Below are positions 26,320 through 38,600 of a stretch of 64,000 nt of DNA, piece after piece. The notes beneath the pieces are model-generated. The model was given only the letters and a program-made list of their open reading frames with translations, had not been told where the DNA came from and did no database searches. Each line of letters begins with the position of its first letter. The first letter of the stretch is position 1. The DNA is taken from NCBI RefSeq assembly GCF_008831285.2, contig NC_045144.1, forward strand, positions 17,189,716-17,253,715. Direction: 5' to 3'. Made by a program: the position numbers and the translations under genes. The DNA comes from Nymphaea colorata (lineage: Eukaryota > Streptophyta > Magnoliopsida > Nymphaeales > Nymphaeaceae).

Positions 26320-28218
26320 ATGTCCACCGTCTCAGAGGAGAAGAAGTCGAAGAAGCACAAGAAGAAGTCGTCGTCCAAGCACGACGGCGGAGGAGCGGAA
26401 GAAGAGAAGATCAAATACGACAGAGATCTAGTGGCTGAACTCAGGGACGCTGGCGGAGATGATGAGAGCCACCACGCCGACTATCTGATCAAGCCGCAGG
26501 GCTTCACCCCTCCCCTCGACACCTCGAAATGGCCTCTCCTTCTCAAGAACTACGACCGCCTCAACGTCCGTACCGGCCACTACACGCCGCTTCCAACCGG
26601 ATACTCCCCTCTGAAGCGGCCCCTCGCCGAATACCTGCGCTATGGCATCATCAACTTGGACAAGCCCGCGAATCCCTCCTCCCACGAGGTGGTAGCGTGG
26701 ATCAAGCGCATCCTCAGGGTCGGTAAGACGGGCCACAGCGGCACCCTCGACCCCAAGGTCACCGGCAGCCTCATCGTCTGCATCGACCGGGCTACCCGCC
26801 TCGTCAAGTCCCAGCAAGGTGCCGGTAAGGAGTACGTGTGCGTGGCCAGGCTCCATTCATCTGTCCCGGACGTCTCCAAGGTCGCCCGTGCGCTCGAGAC
26901 TCTTACCGGCGCCCTGTTCCAGCGCCCTCCGCTTATCTCCGCCGTCAAGCGACAGCTTCGAATCCGAACAATCTATGAAAGCAAGCTCCTAGAGTATGAT
27001 GTGGAAAAGCACCTGGTGGTCTTCTGGGTCTCCTGTGAAGCAGGGACCTATATCAGGACGCTCTGCGTCCATTTGGGTCTGATTCTCGGCGTGGGTGGAC
27101 ATATGCAGGAGCTCAGGAGGGTCCGATCCGGGATCCTCGGCGAGAGGGATAACATGGTTACCATGCACGACGTCATGGACGCTCAATGGCTCTACGACAA
27201 TTGCAGGGATGAGGCGTATCTTAGGCGCGTCGTCATGCCCCTGGAAGTGCTTTTGACCAGCTACAAGAGATTGGTTGTAAAGGATTCTGCGGTCAATGCC
27301 ATCTGTTATGGTGCCAAGCTCATGATTCCGGGGCTGTTGAGGTTTGAGAATGGCATTGAAAACGGGGAAGAGGTTGTTTTGATGACGACGAAAGGGGAAG
27401 CTATTGCTCTGGGGATAGCGGAGATGACGACTGCAGTAATGGCAACTTGCGACCACGGGGTGGTGGCCAGGATCAAGAGGGTGGTGATGGATAGGGATAC
27501 TTATCCTAGGAAATGGGGGTTGGGGCCTCGCGCGTCGATGAAGAAGAAGATGATTGTCGAAGGTTTGCTTGACAAACACGGGAAGCCCAATGAGAAAACG
27601 CCCGCGGAGTGGTTGAGAAATGTAGTCCTTCCTCCAGGTGGAGATTCTGTGGTTGCTGGAATAGCGGCCATGACTGAATCGGAGACCAAGGTCTCTAAAG
27701 AGGTGAAGCAATTGGAAGGCAAGGAGGAAAAAAAGAGGAAAAAGCAACATCGGGAAGATGGTGAGGAAAATGGTGAGGACGTACGTAAACTGAGAGTGGA
27801 TGATGGGAGTTTGAGTCCACTTCCACCTTCCAAGAAGATTAAGGTTGGTGAAGAACAAGCAGAAGAAGCATCGAAATTGACACATAACTTGAAGACATCG
27901 AAAGAGGAAATTGAAGCAGACGTGGATGGCAGAAGCGAGAAGAAACAGAAGAAAAAGAAAAAGAAGGGAAACGGTGACAAGGATGAACCTTCTGGCGAGG
28001 AAGTCAATGTAGAAGTGACTGAAATAAAGAGTATTAAACATCTGGCGGAACCTGAATTGGCCGACGAGGAAAAGGCTTCAAAGGAAGAGAAGAAGAAGAA
28101 ACACAAGAAGGAGAAGAAGATCAAAGATGAGGAAGACAATGAAGAGGAAGATGGTAAGAGTGCTAAAAAGGACAAGAAGAAGAAGAAGAGCAAAAAGGAT
28201 CAAACTGAGGATGAGTAG
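26320..28218 (+). CDS. CBF5: H/ACA ribonucleoprotein subunit 4, dyskerin/CBF5/NAP57 (rRNA pseudouridine synthase)
   Basis: Catalytic subunit of nucleolar H/ACA snoRNPs, isomerising uridine to pseudouridine in rRNA and snRNA; also part of telomerase RNP. The 632-residue frame is intronless. Order: Lys-rich N-terminus (1-35), dyskerin-like N domain (about 55-105), TruB catalytic domain with [11 protein letters not shown] containing catalytic Asp144, a conserved core including [17 protein letters not shown]-type and [19 protein letters not shown]-type stretches (about 188-255), a PUA domain (about 316-391) with [10 protein letters not shown] and [12 protein letters not shown], the [11 protein letters not shown] signature (393-403), and a long Lys/Glu-rich tail (about 465-632) of nucleolar-localisation type. 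ATG at 26320 sits in CCACCATGTCC and opens exactly where the family starts. Telo-box elements lie upstream. Long minus-strand frames across it are antisense shadows. Confidence 0.98.
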   Translation: MSTVSEEKKSKKHKKKSSSKHDGGGAEEEKIKYDRDLVAELRDAGGDDESHHADYLIKPQGFTPPLDTSKWPLLLKNYDRLNVRTGHYTPLPTGYSPLKRPLAEYLRYGIINLDKPANPSSHEVVAWIKRILRVGKTGHSGTLDPKVTGSLIVCIDRATRLVKSQQGAGKEYVCVARLHSSVPDVSKVARALETLTGALFQRPPLISAVKRQLRIRTIYESKLLEYDVEKHLVVFWVSCEAGTYIRTLCVHLGLILGVGGHMQELRRVRSGILGERDNMVTMHDVMDAQWLYDNCRDEAYLRRVVMPLEVLLTSYKRLVVKDSAVNAICYGAKLMIPGLLRFENGIENGEEVVLMTTKGEAIALGIAEMTTAVMATCDHGVVARIKRVVMDRDTYPRKWGLGPRASMKKKMIVEGLLDKHGKPNEKTPAEWLRNVVLPPGGDSVVAGIAAMTESETKVSKEVKQLEGKEEKKRKKQHREDGEENGEDVRKLRVDDGSLSPLPPSKKIKVGEEQAEEASKLTHNLKTSKEEIEADVDGRSEKKQKKKKKKGNGDKDEPSGEEVNVEVTEIKSIKHLAEPELADEEKASKEEKKKKHKKEKKIKDEEDNEEEDGKSAKKDKKKKKSKKDQTEDE

Positions 28219-31200
28219 TTATTCTTAAAGTCATTCTTGGCCTTGGCCTGCTTGTTTTGTCCACGAAGGATACTTGGAACAAGGGTTCAGAGGCTCTCCT
28301 CAATCTTGTCTCCGACGGTACATTTATTTCTTCGGTGAGAATGCTTCACTTTTATATATTTAATCTGATAAGTTGTTTTGGCGGAACCAGCTTTGACTGT
28401 AGCTCTTTATATAGACTAGTTTTTTTCTTAGTGAAATCAAATTTTGGCAGAATTTTAACATTTTTTAGCACGAATTGATATTGTTGCTGTATGTTTATAC
28501 GTACCTTTCACCGCCAGAACGTTTTTTCCAATCTTTATGTGGTTCTATTTCCTTCGGGTGGCCTAAATCGCCATGTTGAGATGGAATCTTTGGCTACCCT
28601 TGTTCCCGACTTTAACGTTTTATCGCAGTTGACGGTTCTTTGTTTCTGACCCTTTCAGTACAAATAGGATTGCTGTTTGGTTCTTTAATAGGTGTTATTT
28701 GTATACATGATACCATAATTCTGCTTGAACGGTGAAAGCACTGGAAGCTGCGCGCAACTTTTGTTTGTTTCCAATAGGACTGCTTTGGTTGAGCACCTCG
28801 TTGTGCCTAAGGGAAGGTTGGTCTTCATGTGTTCACAGCTTGTTCAGGCCTTTTCTGATGTTACTGAAGTTCGGTAATGGTTCATCGTGATAAAGTGAAT
28901 AATTGTCATGCAATGCATGTTTCGTATGGTCTATCCACCTCCATCCGGCTTGTAGGATCACAAAACCATAATTATCTTTGATATGCTGATTTATATGATC
29001 CTGGCTGCATAGTTTAACTTGGGTGTTGTCCCTACAAGTGGTCTTCCAATTCAGCGTAATCTTTACGCCAGTTAAATTATTAGAAAAGCTATATAGCAGC
29101 TTGGGTACCTTTAGTTTCTTGGCGAAACACTGCATCCCCTCTGCTCGGATACGGTTGCTTGAAAGGTCCAGATGTGAATCTCATAAAGGAATGTTCTTGA
29201 ACTACAGGGGTGTACATTCAAGTTTTCTCTCTCAGATAATTACTAATGTGAGTGCTTTTTGTATTATCATGCGATAAGAACGAACGTTCGAATATTGATA
29301 TGATGGATGCAAAAGTGGTCTCTGATCAAGTAACGAGGTTACGTTCAGTGTGTATTCCGTAAGATACGTGTTGTGCTCTGTTTCCATTTACCATATGAGC
29401 GCTGTTGTGGGTTACCAAAAAGCACACGGTCGTGCGACTGGTGTCTTGCCGGGACGGGTTTTCCATTAACTATCATTTTACGGGTGTAGTTTCCCTTTGA
29501 CGATTCAAGCATTGACATGCACAAACTAGGAACTATAGGACATTGTCCGTCTGTTTTTGTTTTTCAATGCATCTGATGAGGAAATGTCTCCTGGTTCTGT
29601 TTTGCTAGAGATTTCTCTGCATTCAGAATCAGGGGTCTACCCTAGTCATATCACACGCGTCTGAAATAAAAAAGCACGGCCCTGAGGAAAATGAGTTTAT
29701 AATGAATGCCAGAACCGTCAAACTTTTTATTTGGGAGTACTGGAAGACTAAAAGTTGATAATTCAATGGCAGGCTGCCTTGACGTCTTCTTGGTTCAGAT
29801 ACATTTCGTTGCTTCGCCAAGATTATCTGGGGCATCACCCGTTGCTGTAAGGCCCGAGACAAGTTGTTTCGTAGTTGGTGGAAAATTGCGCAGGTCCTCG
29901 GATCCTGCCTTCTTGGTGCAGACCATTTGTATGTAAAGGCGTTTTTGAATACAAATCTCTTCATAGTTCTTCAGTTGTGAGCTTTTACTCTAGAATACCT
30001 CTCTTCATAGTTCTTCAGTTGTGAGCTTTTACTCTAGAATACCTCTCTTTCTTTTATAAAGAAAAATTTAGTAAGGTACGTATCTCATTTGTTGAAGCTA
30101 TAATAAAGACCTGATTTTCTTTCAGCAATTCCTCCTGATGCGTCGGCGTTATGTTAATCTAGGAGGAAATTGCTTCCACGACGAATTTAAATTTGGGTAC
30201 ACGACCTGGTGATTCCATAGAGCTTGGGCATGCGGTGCCGCAGGATGTGGATCATATAACAGGAGGCACGCTATGTGGCCATGGAGCAGGACCAGCAGGT
30301 TCCCGCCCCTGGCCTGAAAATTTGGCGGGCCGGCCGGATAAATTGTGGGGGTAAGGTCGAGTTGGTTGGCTCAACTCGACCTGATAACTTACTTTTAATA
30401 TATATATAATGATTATATATATATATATTTTTTATTTCACACTATCTTGGGTTTTAGTCTGTTTGGGCCGAGCCCGAGCTGTGGGCATGGGTTGTGGCCT
30501 GGCGATGAGAAGTTTCTTTGTAATGATATTATCCTTGTTGATTGTTTTGATTAGGTATGGGTCTTGCAGAGGATTATCAATAGGCGGAGCGCCTGGAATG
30601 TTTTTGTTGTCGCTATATGCGCGTTCTGCTTTATTCTCGGGCAACCATATTGGTTCGAACGTTGTTAGCAACTTGTAAAGTGGGCAGTGACCTGGTCCTC
30701 CCTAAAACTGGGTTTTTTTCCTTTCCTGGGCTCGGAAATGAATGAAGGTGACCTGCTTTGACGTGCTCATCTCAGTCCATTTGCCATGGCTGTCAAAGCC
30801 AAGTTTAAGCTCATAAACGAATGGAGCTGAATGAGACGAGCTGGAGCGGCTTGTTCTCATTGAAACACATTATTTCAATACTAAAGTGAAACAAAAAAGT
30901 TCAATATCTAAGCTTAGTAAAGCGAAGTTCACTTGTTTACTCAGCAATCTTGATAGTGGCCAGGTCTCGTTAAGAGCCGTCCCAATTGTTCGTGATGCTG
31001 AACACATTATGCAGTGCTTGACTTGTTTGAAGGACAACCTCCTAACAAGACGGTTGGAGCTGTAATTTTATTGTCTATTCCGTGTCTATATATATGATAC
31101 GTTTACTAATTTGAGAAAACCTTATAATCTTTTCCTGGAGGTCCTCAGGCAAAACAAACTTCGAAGTTCTTTTCTACAGATTTACAGCATTTTAGCTGTG

Positions 31201-31493
31201 GCATTCTTTTCCAGAGTTAACCAGCAAGTGTTCATCAGTAGTGAGTGAAATGCTTCCACCTCATGAATCAGGAGGGTGACTCATCAGCTGCGCGGGGGAA
31301 GTCTTTCCTCGTCAAAAAATTAAGGTGGGAGCCGCTTCCCATTTCTCCACGCTGCGTCCACAGCTGCTGGCTCGCTGCTTTCTGCATATGCCTTTCGGCT
31401 CTCGCTCACCCTCTCATAGAAGCAGCATCCTTCAACTGCAACAACAAGAACAAAAAATTAGCTCAAAGAAAATCGCTTACTCTCCTTTTGACA
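28219..31493. other. Gene-poor interval downstream of CBF5
   Basis: Begins with the CBF5 3'UTR. I recognise no gene. Features: a perfect 44-bp tandem duplication (29957-30044), a GC-rich stretch around 30230-30350, a perfect 9-bp-stem inverted repeat at 30355-30381 (GGTCGAGTT / AACTCGACC), a (TA)n run at about 30399-30428, and degenerate GAGCTG/GAGACGAGC-like sequence near 30820-30860 that looks like old transposon remnant. The open frame at 30409-30678 has hydrophobic character but no known domain. Confidence 0.5.
29957..30044. repeat. Perfect 44-bp tandem duplication
   Basis: 29957-30000 and 30001-30044 are identical by eye, starting CTCTTCATAGTTCTTCAG. Absence of any mismatch suggests a recent slippage or unequal-exchange event. 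Non-coding. Confidence 0.95.
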
Positions 31494-32104
31494 ATGGCGC
31501 CTGGGCCTGCTTCTTCCTCGTCATTCTTCGTGTTCACGGTTCTTCTGCTTCTCCTGATCTTTTCTGGACCCTCCTTGTCCTGCGTCTCCTGGCTGCGAGC
31601 CTTTACAACTGGAGCATTCCATTCCTCAGTCGGACGTCGACATGCTAGAGGTCCCTCTTAGCCTGGAGTTCCTCTGAGGCGGAATTCTTCCTGTGGGGTG
31701 CTTTGGGCCATGGCCTCGACAAGGTGGCGCCGGAGATGGCCGCCGGCGGTCCCCCACCAATCGGCGCCACTAAGGCTAACCCTGACCCCTTCACCAAGGA
31801 TTCATGTGATCGCACAACTTGCTTACCAAGAAGTTAGACACCAGAGGTAATTGCCATGCATCGCTCATTCGACCGACCAACCAACAAGTGGGCCATTATT
31901 TTCTCGTTTGGTGCTTCCTTTCTTATTGTTCCTGTCATGCTTGTTAAATGTGACTTGCGAACTGAGCATGGTGGTAGCAAGGCGATTAAGAAGAGGGCTG
32001 CTGGGTTCGCGAGGCCGTTGCTGGATTTGAGTGCCGAAAGTTTTTCGGGGAGGTTGTCGACAAGTCATTGGGCGCTTTTGGACGAAGCTGGATATGAAAT
32101 TTAA
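31494..32104 (+). pseudogene. Broken desiccation-related protein gene (PCC13-62 type, ferritin-like)
   Basis: Remnant of a plant desiccation-related protein gene (PCC13-62 family, ferritin-like domain), normally a secreted or cell-wall protein of about 300 residues. ATG at 31494 opens a signal-peptide-like start (MAPGPASSSS then FFVFTVLLLLLIFSG). The conserved first block follows in pieces: SDVDMLEVPLSLEFL runs into TGA; one base on, the frame resumes as AEFFLWGALGHGLDKVAPEM, GGPPPIGATKANPDPFTKD; another shift is needed for IAQLAYQEVRHQR, which ends at an AG/GTAATT junction (about 31846) where the family has an intron. A second-exon remnant, AIKKRAAGFARPLLDLSAESFSG, is visible at about 31978-32047 before another frame break. 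The remaining two thirds of the protein are missing; AT-rich sequence follows. At least three frame-disrupting lesions make this a pseudogene unless sequencing errors are involved. Confidence 0.85.
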
Positions 32105-34535
32105 TGTATCATTTTAATAATAAATAATAGTCATAATTAATATAAAAAAATTGTTTAGAAGACAAAAAAAAACATAAAAATCGATAAAAGTAAAATTTGT
32201 AGTTCATATATCTTTAAGCAATAAAAAAACGTTTTTGTTTTTTCTGCTCATGGTATTATTTTATTATCTTATAAATATTTCATTATTATCTCATAATTAT
32301 GTTTATGTTATGTGCAAATTCATGGGCTGAGTGTTTTCTGGATTTAAGTTTCAGCGAAAAGGCTGCTTATTGCTGTAGCTGTACTCAATATTGGGCATTC
32401 ACGGATCCTGCACCATATGTCTAATCAAATTCTGTAGACTGTATACGCAACTCAAGCGTATCTCTTCTCTACGCATGAGAAAGGGATGTCAGGAGTCTGT
32501 AATTAGCTGCGGGCTTTGTTGCCTTGCAATTATGCTTAATCGGGTGTCCGGTGTCATTCTTTCAACCAGCCTGCAGGCAAGATCAGTTTGTGACATTAAC
32601 AGCGATGGTAGTTTCTTTAAATGTGCTTAGCTCCACCAGACCACACAGATATTTCTGTTTGGGGGACCCCATGTGCGGAAAGGAAACGAGCGAAAAGATT
32701 CCATCTTATCCTCCAAAGGAAGGAAGGGAATTAATTCCACGACGCTGCTCTCTCTGGCGATGCTCCAGATGATCAGAAGACAGGTCGTACCATGAATGGT
32801 TTCATCAACTCCTTGATTGTGGGCATGCATGAGGATTAGAGCCTTTTGGGTAGCTAGCGGCCCCCATTTCAAGAAGTCACAGTTGACCTGTGATTTTGAA
32901 CGCTGGTGAAGATCAGCTGGCCGTGGCGTGGCTGCCATCGATCGAGCAGCTCATCCTTCGCAGGCCTATCTGCTAGACCCTGGCGAAGAGGAAATACTCT
33001 CCTAGTGTCCGTGGACGTCTCTTCACTTGGAGCTGAATTCGAACAAGTTAATTAGTAAGAACGAATTCCAAAAACTCGGTTCAAGGATTATAGAAAAATA
33101 GCAACACCAACAAGTCAGCAATCGTTTATTCTTAAACAAGAACAAGATTTCTGTGACTGGTGTGTATTAACAGCTCAAATGAAGATCGCAGAAATAAAAG
33201 GGTAGGTGGTGCCACCTGACCTGGTTGTGCATCATGTGATGGGCAAAAGCAAAGTGCCCTTATTGTTTTTGGCCGGTCGCTGCCAGCCGAGCCATGTCAC
33301 TTTCTCTCCCTGCTCACGTTCGGTAAATGGTAAGAAATAGTGTAACCGTGACCTCTCTTTCGTCTCTATCTTCTAGCGACAGCACTCGTACCAAAACTAC
33401 TCCTTCCTGCACATCATCCATTCGTTATCCAAATCCATTTCACCGTGCACTCGCATCTCTCTCTCTCTTCATCCACTTGTTATCCAAATGGATTTCACCG
33501 CTAATCTTTCGCTCTCTGTGCAGGTCAAACCTAATATGAAAATGAAGCGCACAACCACTTGGAAACGCTGGGGCCCTGGCTTTTCTCCTCCATCTAAAGA
33601 AATTTCAATTATTGCTCTCTCGCTTGTTGTCATTTGCTGTCACTTGATGTTCTAATTGTATCCTTTCCGTCTTAAGATTTGCTGCACTGGTTTGAACACT
33701 GAAGCTCTGGAAAATTGAAGAAGGATATCAGAAAACATTGATTGGGCTACGTGGAGATGGGGTTGGTGGCTTACACTGACGGGGGCTTGTAACATCGACT
33801 AAATGGTCCTCACGACGGTCGTGGATAAGCGGAAAAAGGGTCAATGTAATGTAATAAAGGGAAAGTTAGATCAAATTTCATATTATCAGATTTCTATCAT
33901 ACGTACCTGCCAACTTAGTGAATTGGAAAAAGCGCGGGTCCACGCAAGCTGGCATGCACGGAATTTATCTGTTTCTTTTCGTTGGTTGCAACCAACCGTA
34001 TGGCGCCATTCATACTTTCAATAATGCGGTTAATGAAAAGCACGGCACCATCCGCTGCTTAGAAATTCAAGGATAAGATCAAACCTCATACAGGGAACGA
34101 GAGGGAGATTGAATCAACAATTTTGATTCTTGTAAAATGGCAATCACATGTAAGTGCCTGGCTACCCATCACTTCCAAATAAATAACAATCATGAATCTT
34201 TACGACTAATGGTTGAGCACAAAAATGGACTGCTCTTCTTTCATATTTTCTTTTTTTTCATAAGACGAAGACTTGTTCTGTTGTTTTCATTTCGTATTCT
34301 ACATTATGAGAGAGAGAGAACGAGAGAGAAAGTTGGCACTTACCAGTTGATTTTACCCAAGTTCCTTTCTTTATTTTCAGGAGGAGAGGGCAGGGCCCAC
34401 CCTGCGTCGGTGGGGGATGGGGATGGAAGGATCCCGAAGAAGCGCAAGGCTGCCCGCACTGCCCGCACTGCCCTTGAGGAGACGCAGTAACAACGAGAAA
34501 CGGGACCTCCTCCCCTCCCTCTCCCTTCCTCCGCC
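32105..34535. other. Gene-poor interval upstream of the small serine-rich-related gene
   Basis: Starts AT-rich (32105-32320), then mixed sequence without a recognisable gene. A 31-base phrase with TTATCCAAAT and ATTTCACCG occurs twice at 55-bp spacing (33415-33500). GA-rich runs occur near 34304-34330. The last part (34380-34535) is GC-rich and pyrimidine-rich, as expected just upstream of the TATA box at 34536. Short frames at 31856-32104, 32391-32630 and 33803-34024 are unrecognised. Confidence 0.5.
33415..33500. repeat. Imperfect direct repeat, 31-bp unit at 55-bp spacing
   Basis: Both units read CATCCA..., TTATCCAAAT, then ATTTCACCG, with a few substitutions, and are separated by a CT-rich linker. 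Non-coding as far as I can see. Confidence 0.8.
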
Positions 34536-34543
34536 TATAAATA
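34536..34543 (+). promoter_or_regulatory. TATA box of the small serine-rich-related gene
   Basis: TATAAATA follows a CCTCC-rich stretch. A transcript starting about 30 bases on (near 34565-34575) would carry a GC-rich first leader exon ending at the CCG/GTGGGT junction at 34598. Position and sequence fit a canonical plant core promoter; the link to the gene 830 bases downstream rests on the inferred leader intron. Confidence 0.55.
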
Positions 34544-34598
34544 CAAAGCTCCGCCCCATCAGCCGCAGTTTGCCGCGGCGGCTCCTCAGCCTCTTCCG

Positions 34599-35287
34599 GT
34601 GGGTGGCCCTCTCTCTCTCTCTAAAATGTACATGTATATGTTCTTTTTACGTTACTTAATCCGTTATTTTTTTCCTTCCGTCTGCTATGGCGTTGTCAAA
34701 GTCCTTCCTCACTTATCCCCCTCTCTTATTTCGTTACTGGCTGCGAAGTCATGGATCAAACACAATGTTTCATGATTCATCGGTCTGGCGTTAACAAATA
34801 CATAGCTAAATAATATCTACTTACACACACAGCCACATAGTGCTTTGTTTTCTCTTTCTAACACTGGTGAGCGAGATTAATCGATGAAAAATCAACAAGA
34901 GGATGACTATTTCAGTCTCGCATATATATTATATATATCGAGAGAGAGAGAGAGAAGGTCGGATGATTCTAGTTGTGATAAAAAGTGGACGCTGAGGTCG
35001 CAAAAAAAATCCCCAACCTCCTCTGAACTGTGATGACAGGGCTCTTCCCGAGACGTGGCGTCATGACACCTGCGGGTCCCATAGCAGTTTTAGCATGTGG
35101 GTCCCACGCCCCTTCAGTTTGAATGACTGGAGGTGAACGGCGTCTCAGTTTCGGCCGGCCACCCCGACCGGACCGACCTTCGGAATACCATCTTCATCTC
35201 TCTATCTATTTTCATAATGCTGTAATCGATTTGCTGGCGTCCTTGTTGTTGTAGTAACCTGTTATCTACTCCCTTCCCGTTGCTCAG
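34599..35287 (+). other. Probable 5'UTR intron of the small serine-rich-related gene
   Basis: Donor CCG/GTGGGT at 34598/34599 and acceptor TTGCTCAG/GTGAAC at 35287/35288 define a 689-bp, T-rich intron in the leader. It contains (TA)n and (GA)n runs (about 34923-34956). Long leader introns next to GC-rich first exons are common in plant genes and often raise expression. Inferred from consensus only. Confidence 0.5.
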
Positions 35288-35366
35288 GTGAACTGCTGCT
35301 TGCCGTATATCTCTCTGCTGCCTACAAAGGTTTTCTGAGACTAGAGACGCATATATAGAGTTGAAA

Positions 35367-35627
35367 ATGGCGTCGTCGCATGTGGAGGTAGGCGCACATC
35401 ACGACCACGGTCCTCGGCCCACCGTCAAGAGGACGCTTTCGAACGATGGATTCGAGGGTGTGCCGGTGAAGTCGTGCGTCTGCGCCCCTCCCACGCACCC
35501 CGGTTCCTTCAAGTGCAGGCTCCACAGGGGTCACCACCACCCTCCTCCTCCCGAGTCGGCTCCGCTGCCTTCTCAACCTCAGTCCGCCGTCTCCGCCTGC
35601 TCCACCCGGACGGTCGAAGCGCAGTGA
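35367..35627 (+). CDS. Small serine-rich-related plant protein with CVCAPPTHPGSFKCRLHR motif
   Basis: An 86-residue protein starting MASSHVEVGAHHDHG. The core VKSCVCAPPTHPGSFKCRLHR (about 34-54) is the hallmark of a plant family usually annotated as serine-rich protein-like, whose members are small, basic and of unknown biochemical function. Upstream is a phosphorylatable-looking KRTLSNDG segment (about 22-29); downstream is a Pro/His-rich, Ser-containing tail (HHHPPPPES). No signal peptide or membrane segment. The ATG at 35367 is chosen; a TTG two codons earlier is not a start. TATA box and probable leader intron lie upstream, and the frame ends cleanly in TGA. Two conserved Cys and several His could bind metal, but that is speculation. 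Confidence 0.85.
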   Translation: MASSHVEVGAHHDHGPRPTVKRTLSNDGFEGVPVKSCVCAPPTHPGSFKCRLHRGHHHPPPPESAPLPSQPQSAVSACSTRTVEAQ

Positions 35628-38600
35628 GTCAAGGGATGAGAAGCCAAGACCACAGGACAAACGGTTTCTCTGGTGTGTAAATTAAGAGAACTGGTTCGCA
35701 GTTTGTATCCAGAGTTACTGCTCTCCAAAATCATCCGTCTGTTAAGAAGGAGGACCTCTCTCCGATCCGACTCGCTCTGTCTCTGTCTTGTCCCTGTACC
35801 TTCCCTTCCCCTGTAATATAATGGTGTCCTTCTCTCTTGTGTCCGTATGATTCCCCATTTACTTTTTTATGACCGTGCCACAATCGAACCGAAAGTCCGA
35901 CTTCATCGGTCATCATCCAGAAAACATAGTTGACATTTTAATCACCGGCAAGTGAATCCACGAAATCGAACTCAAAATGGGAGAACCAGAAGAATTTGCA
36001 CTGCTCTTCTTTTATGACCTCAAAATCTTTTCATTTAGACATGCCACGAAGTGTAGAAGACTGCAGAAAAGCGAGTTTCCTTTTCGTTTTTTCCCTTCCC
36101 GGCGTCCTCGCATTACGATATGGCGGAACGACGTTGAGTTCTAGTAAACCCCTGTTCACAAACTGCTATCTGAGGAGGCATGAGAGTGAATCTCAGAGAG
36201 GGCAAATAATGAAAGAACATTGGATACAAATACGCTGAGAACTATTGTTGTACTCTTGTATAAATTCACATGTTTTGTTCCCCCACGTCATGGATCAATC
36301 CAACGTCCTCCAAATGATATTCGCTTAAGAACCTATAGCAAATCTAGTTCTGGCCACTTACTGTATTGACCTTTTTCTTTTGTCTAAAAGAAAGTGACTT
36401 GACCCGATCAGTGCTAGTGGATTGAAGATAATCTACTGAGTTCTTTGATCTTTAGCTTCATTGGATAAATTACGGTTCAGACATTACATAGAATAGACCA
36501 TCATGTTGCAGCATTTGGACAAGGTTTTCTACCTTTCATGTTAACCATGATCAAATCTGAATTTCCAAACAATAAGGCTATATCACTTTGCTTGGTGTTC
36601 GCATTTGCCCAACCTCAAGAATGACAAAAAATTTCCAGCAAAACCTCGTTTAAATCTCTACCGTTTCGACCAGCGGATTCAAGTAGGTAAGAAAAAAAAA
36701 TCTCTATCGTTTCGACCACTTGAGGCCCCCAAGTCGACGCTTGCAAAAATATCCGACCATCTCAAACTGCTTCATACTGAGGGGAAGGCGAAACAAAATC
36801 AACATAATCAAGAAAGTATTATGGATGTCCCTCCAACTTACAATGAAGACAAAGGAATTCATAGCCAGAGCCAATACAGGATCATGGAACTTAAACAAGA
36901 TCATTCTGAAATCACATACAAAAATCGGAGATTGTTAGAAGGGAAGAGCAACCGAGCACTCAAATCTTACGGAAGAAGAATTATCCGTATCCGCGCTCGA
37001 GATCATTGACGACATCATATATATGGGATTGGCGTCACGGTCTCCAATTTTGCTCTCCCAACCACAACCCAGACCTTGGTCCCTCAGGCTGTCGTATGGT
37101 TCTCATTTTCTCGCAGCGAAACTTCGCCCCTGCCTTCAAATTGTCATTCCGGATCAAACTCTTCCCTGCACCTTGACGGCTGAGAACATGATCCACGAGG
37201 ACCTGCATTCCGGAGATGATACTGTTCCTAGCCTAATACACCAACAAATCCCGCTTTGGCAGTAGCATAACGACTTCAGTTATATTTGAGAAGACTGAGA
37301 CTTTCGTCACCCGGATGCTCCATTCTTATTCTAATATATAGAATTACACGTAAATTTCATCAAGCGTATACCTGGTTAAGAGCTGCTCTAAAACGCCAGT
37401 TGCAGCCCAGCCTGCAAGCTAAGCAAAGAGCCTAGGCGAGACTAGGCACGTTAAGCAGTTGTGCACGTTAAGCAGTTTTAACTAATAGAAAGCAATATTA
37501 GTATTCCAATTAACAACAAAACTTGAAGCATTTCTTCAATGAACTTATAATACAAAGCAATTAAAATGAATGATCGCACTCAAAATAAGCATTTCATGAC
37601 ATGATAATAAAGTTACAAACACAAGTATAAGTTTGAAACAGCGAATATAATGAAATTAAAAAATGATGCTTAAAAGTTGTTTAGCATAACATCACTGCTT
37701 TGGATACTTTAGAGCATGCAAAATCTTCTAATTTCCCAAGTACCAATTACTAAATGCTGCATTTTCCCTTCCAAATCTAAAAGTCTAAACGAATACCAAA
37801 CTACTCATTTAAATTTTTCTTAAAAAGGAGAGATCATAAATCCTCAACATAACCGCAGCTCCAATGTTAACCTTGTTCTTAAAACAGTCTTGTATAATAA
37901 TCTAATAAGCAAGATAAAGTGCTAGGAAGACAACATATATATTATGCACAAAGCAGTTAAGAAACCTATAAGCATAAAAGATAAAACCTATTCAAAGTAT
38001 AACCGTTTACAAACTATAACTATGAAAAAGTTATAAGTACATAAAGTCATAAATGTGTACATGCACACATCCATACTATCTATACAATCTGCATACATCC
38101 ATGCTTCCAATACAATCTGCATAAGAACGTCTGAAGAAAAAATGAAAAAAAAAAAAACTCTCATACAGCGAGAAAGGAGAAGGAAAAGAGAAAAAGGAGA
38201 AAAACTGAAAAAGAAACAAACTAGGCCGGTAGGAGAAAAATAGAAAAATGCCTACGCTATTGAGTCACTAGACAAGGCTAGACGCCTTAAGCAATGGCAC
38301 AAGCATTCTCAAATGGCATTTCATCTTTGAACGACCCGCGTCTAAGGTCCTAGATGATAATAAGCGTAGCCTTCTCTTTCTCTCTTATGCAGTTGTGAAG
38401 GTCGTAAGAAAAGGTCGTAAGAATCACAGTTTACGTGAATATGAGCTACTTAGTTTTGTGAAACCATTGATTCTACATCGTTCCTGAACTGAAACGCAAT
38501 AGCTTGATCAAAATATCAACGACCTAATTAGCAGCAGAAACAGAACCAGATTAACTTCATTCTGATCACATTCTCCTTTCAGCAAATAATCTGAGTATCA

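Noticed and set aside
26989-28041. 350-codon minus-strand frame, and a second at 27501-28193
   Set aside because: Antisense to CBF5; the Lys/Glu-rich GAAGAAG coding text produces Phe/Leu/Ser-rich shadows on the other strand.
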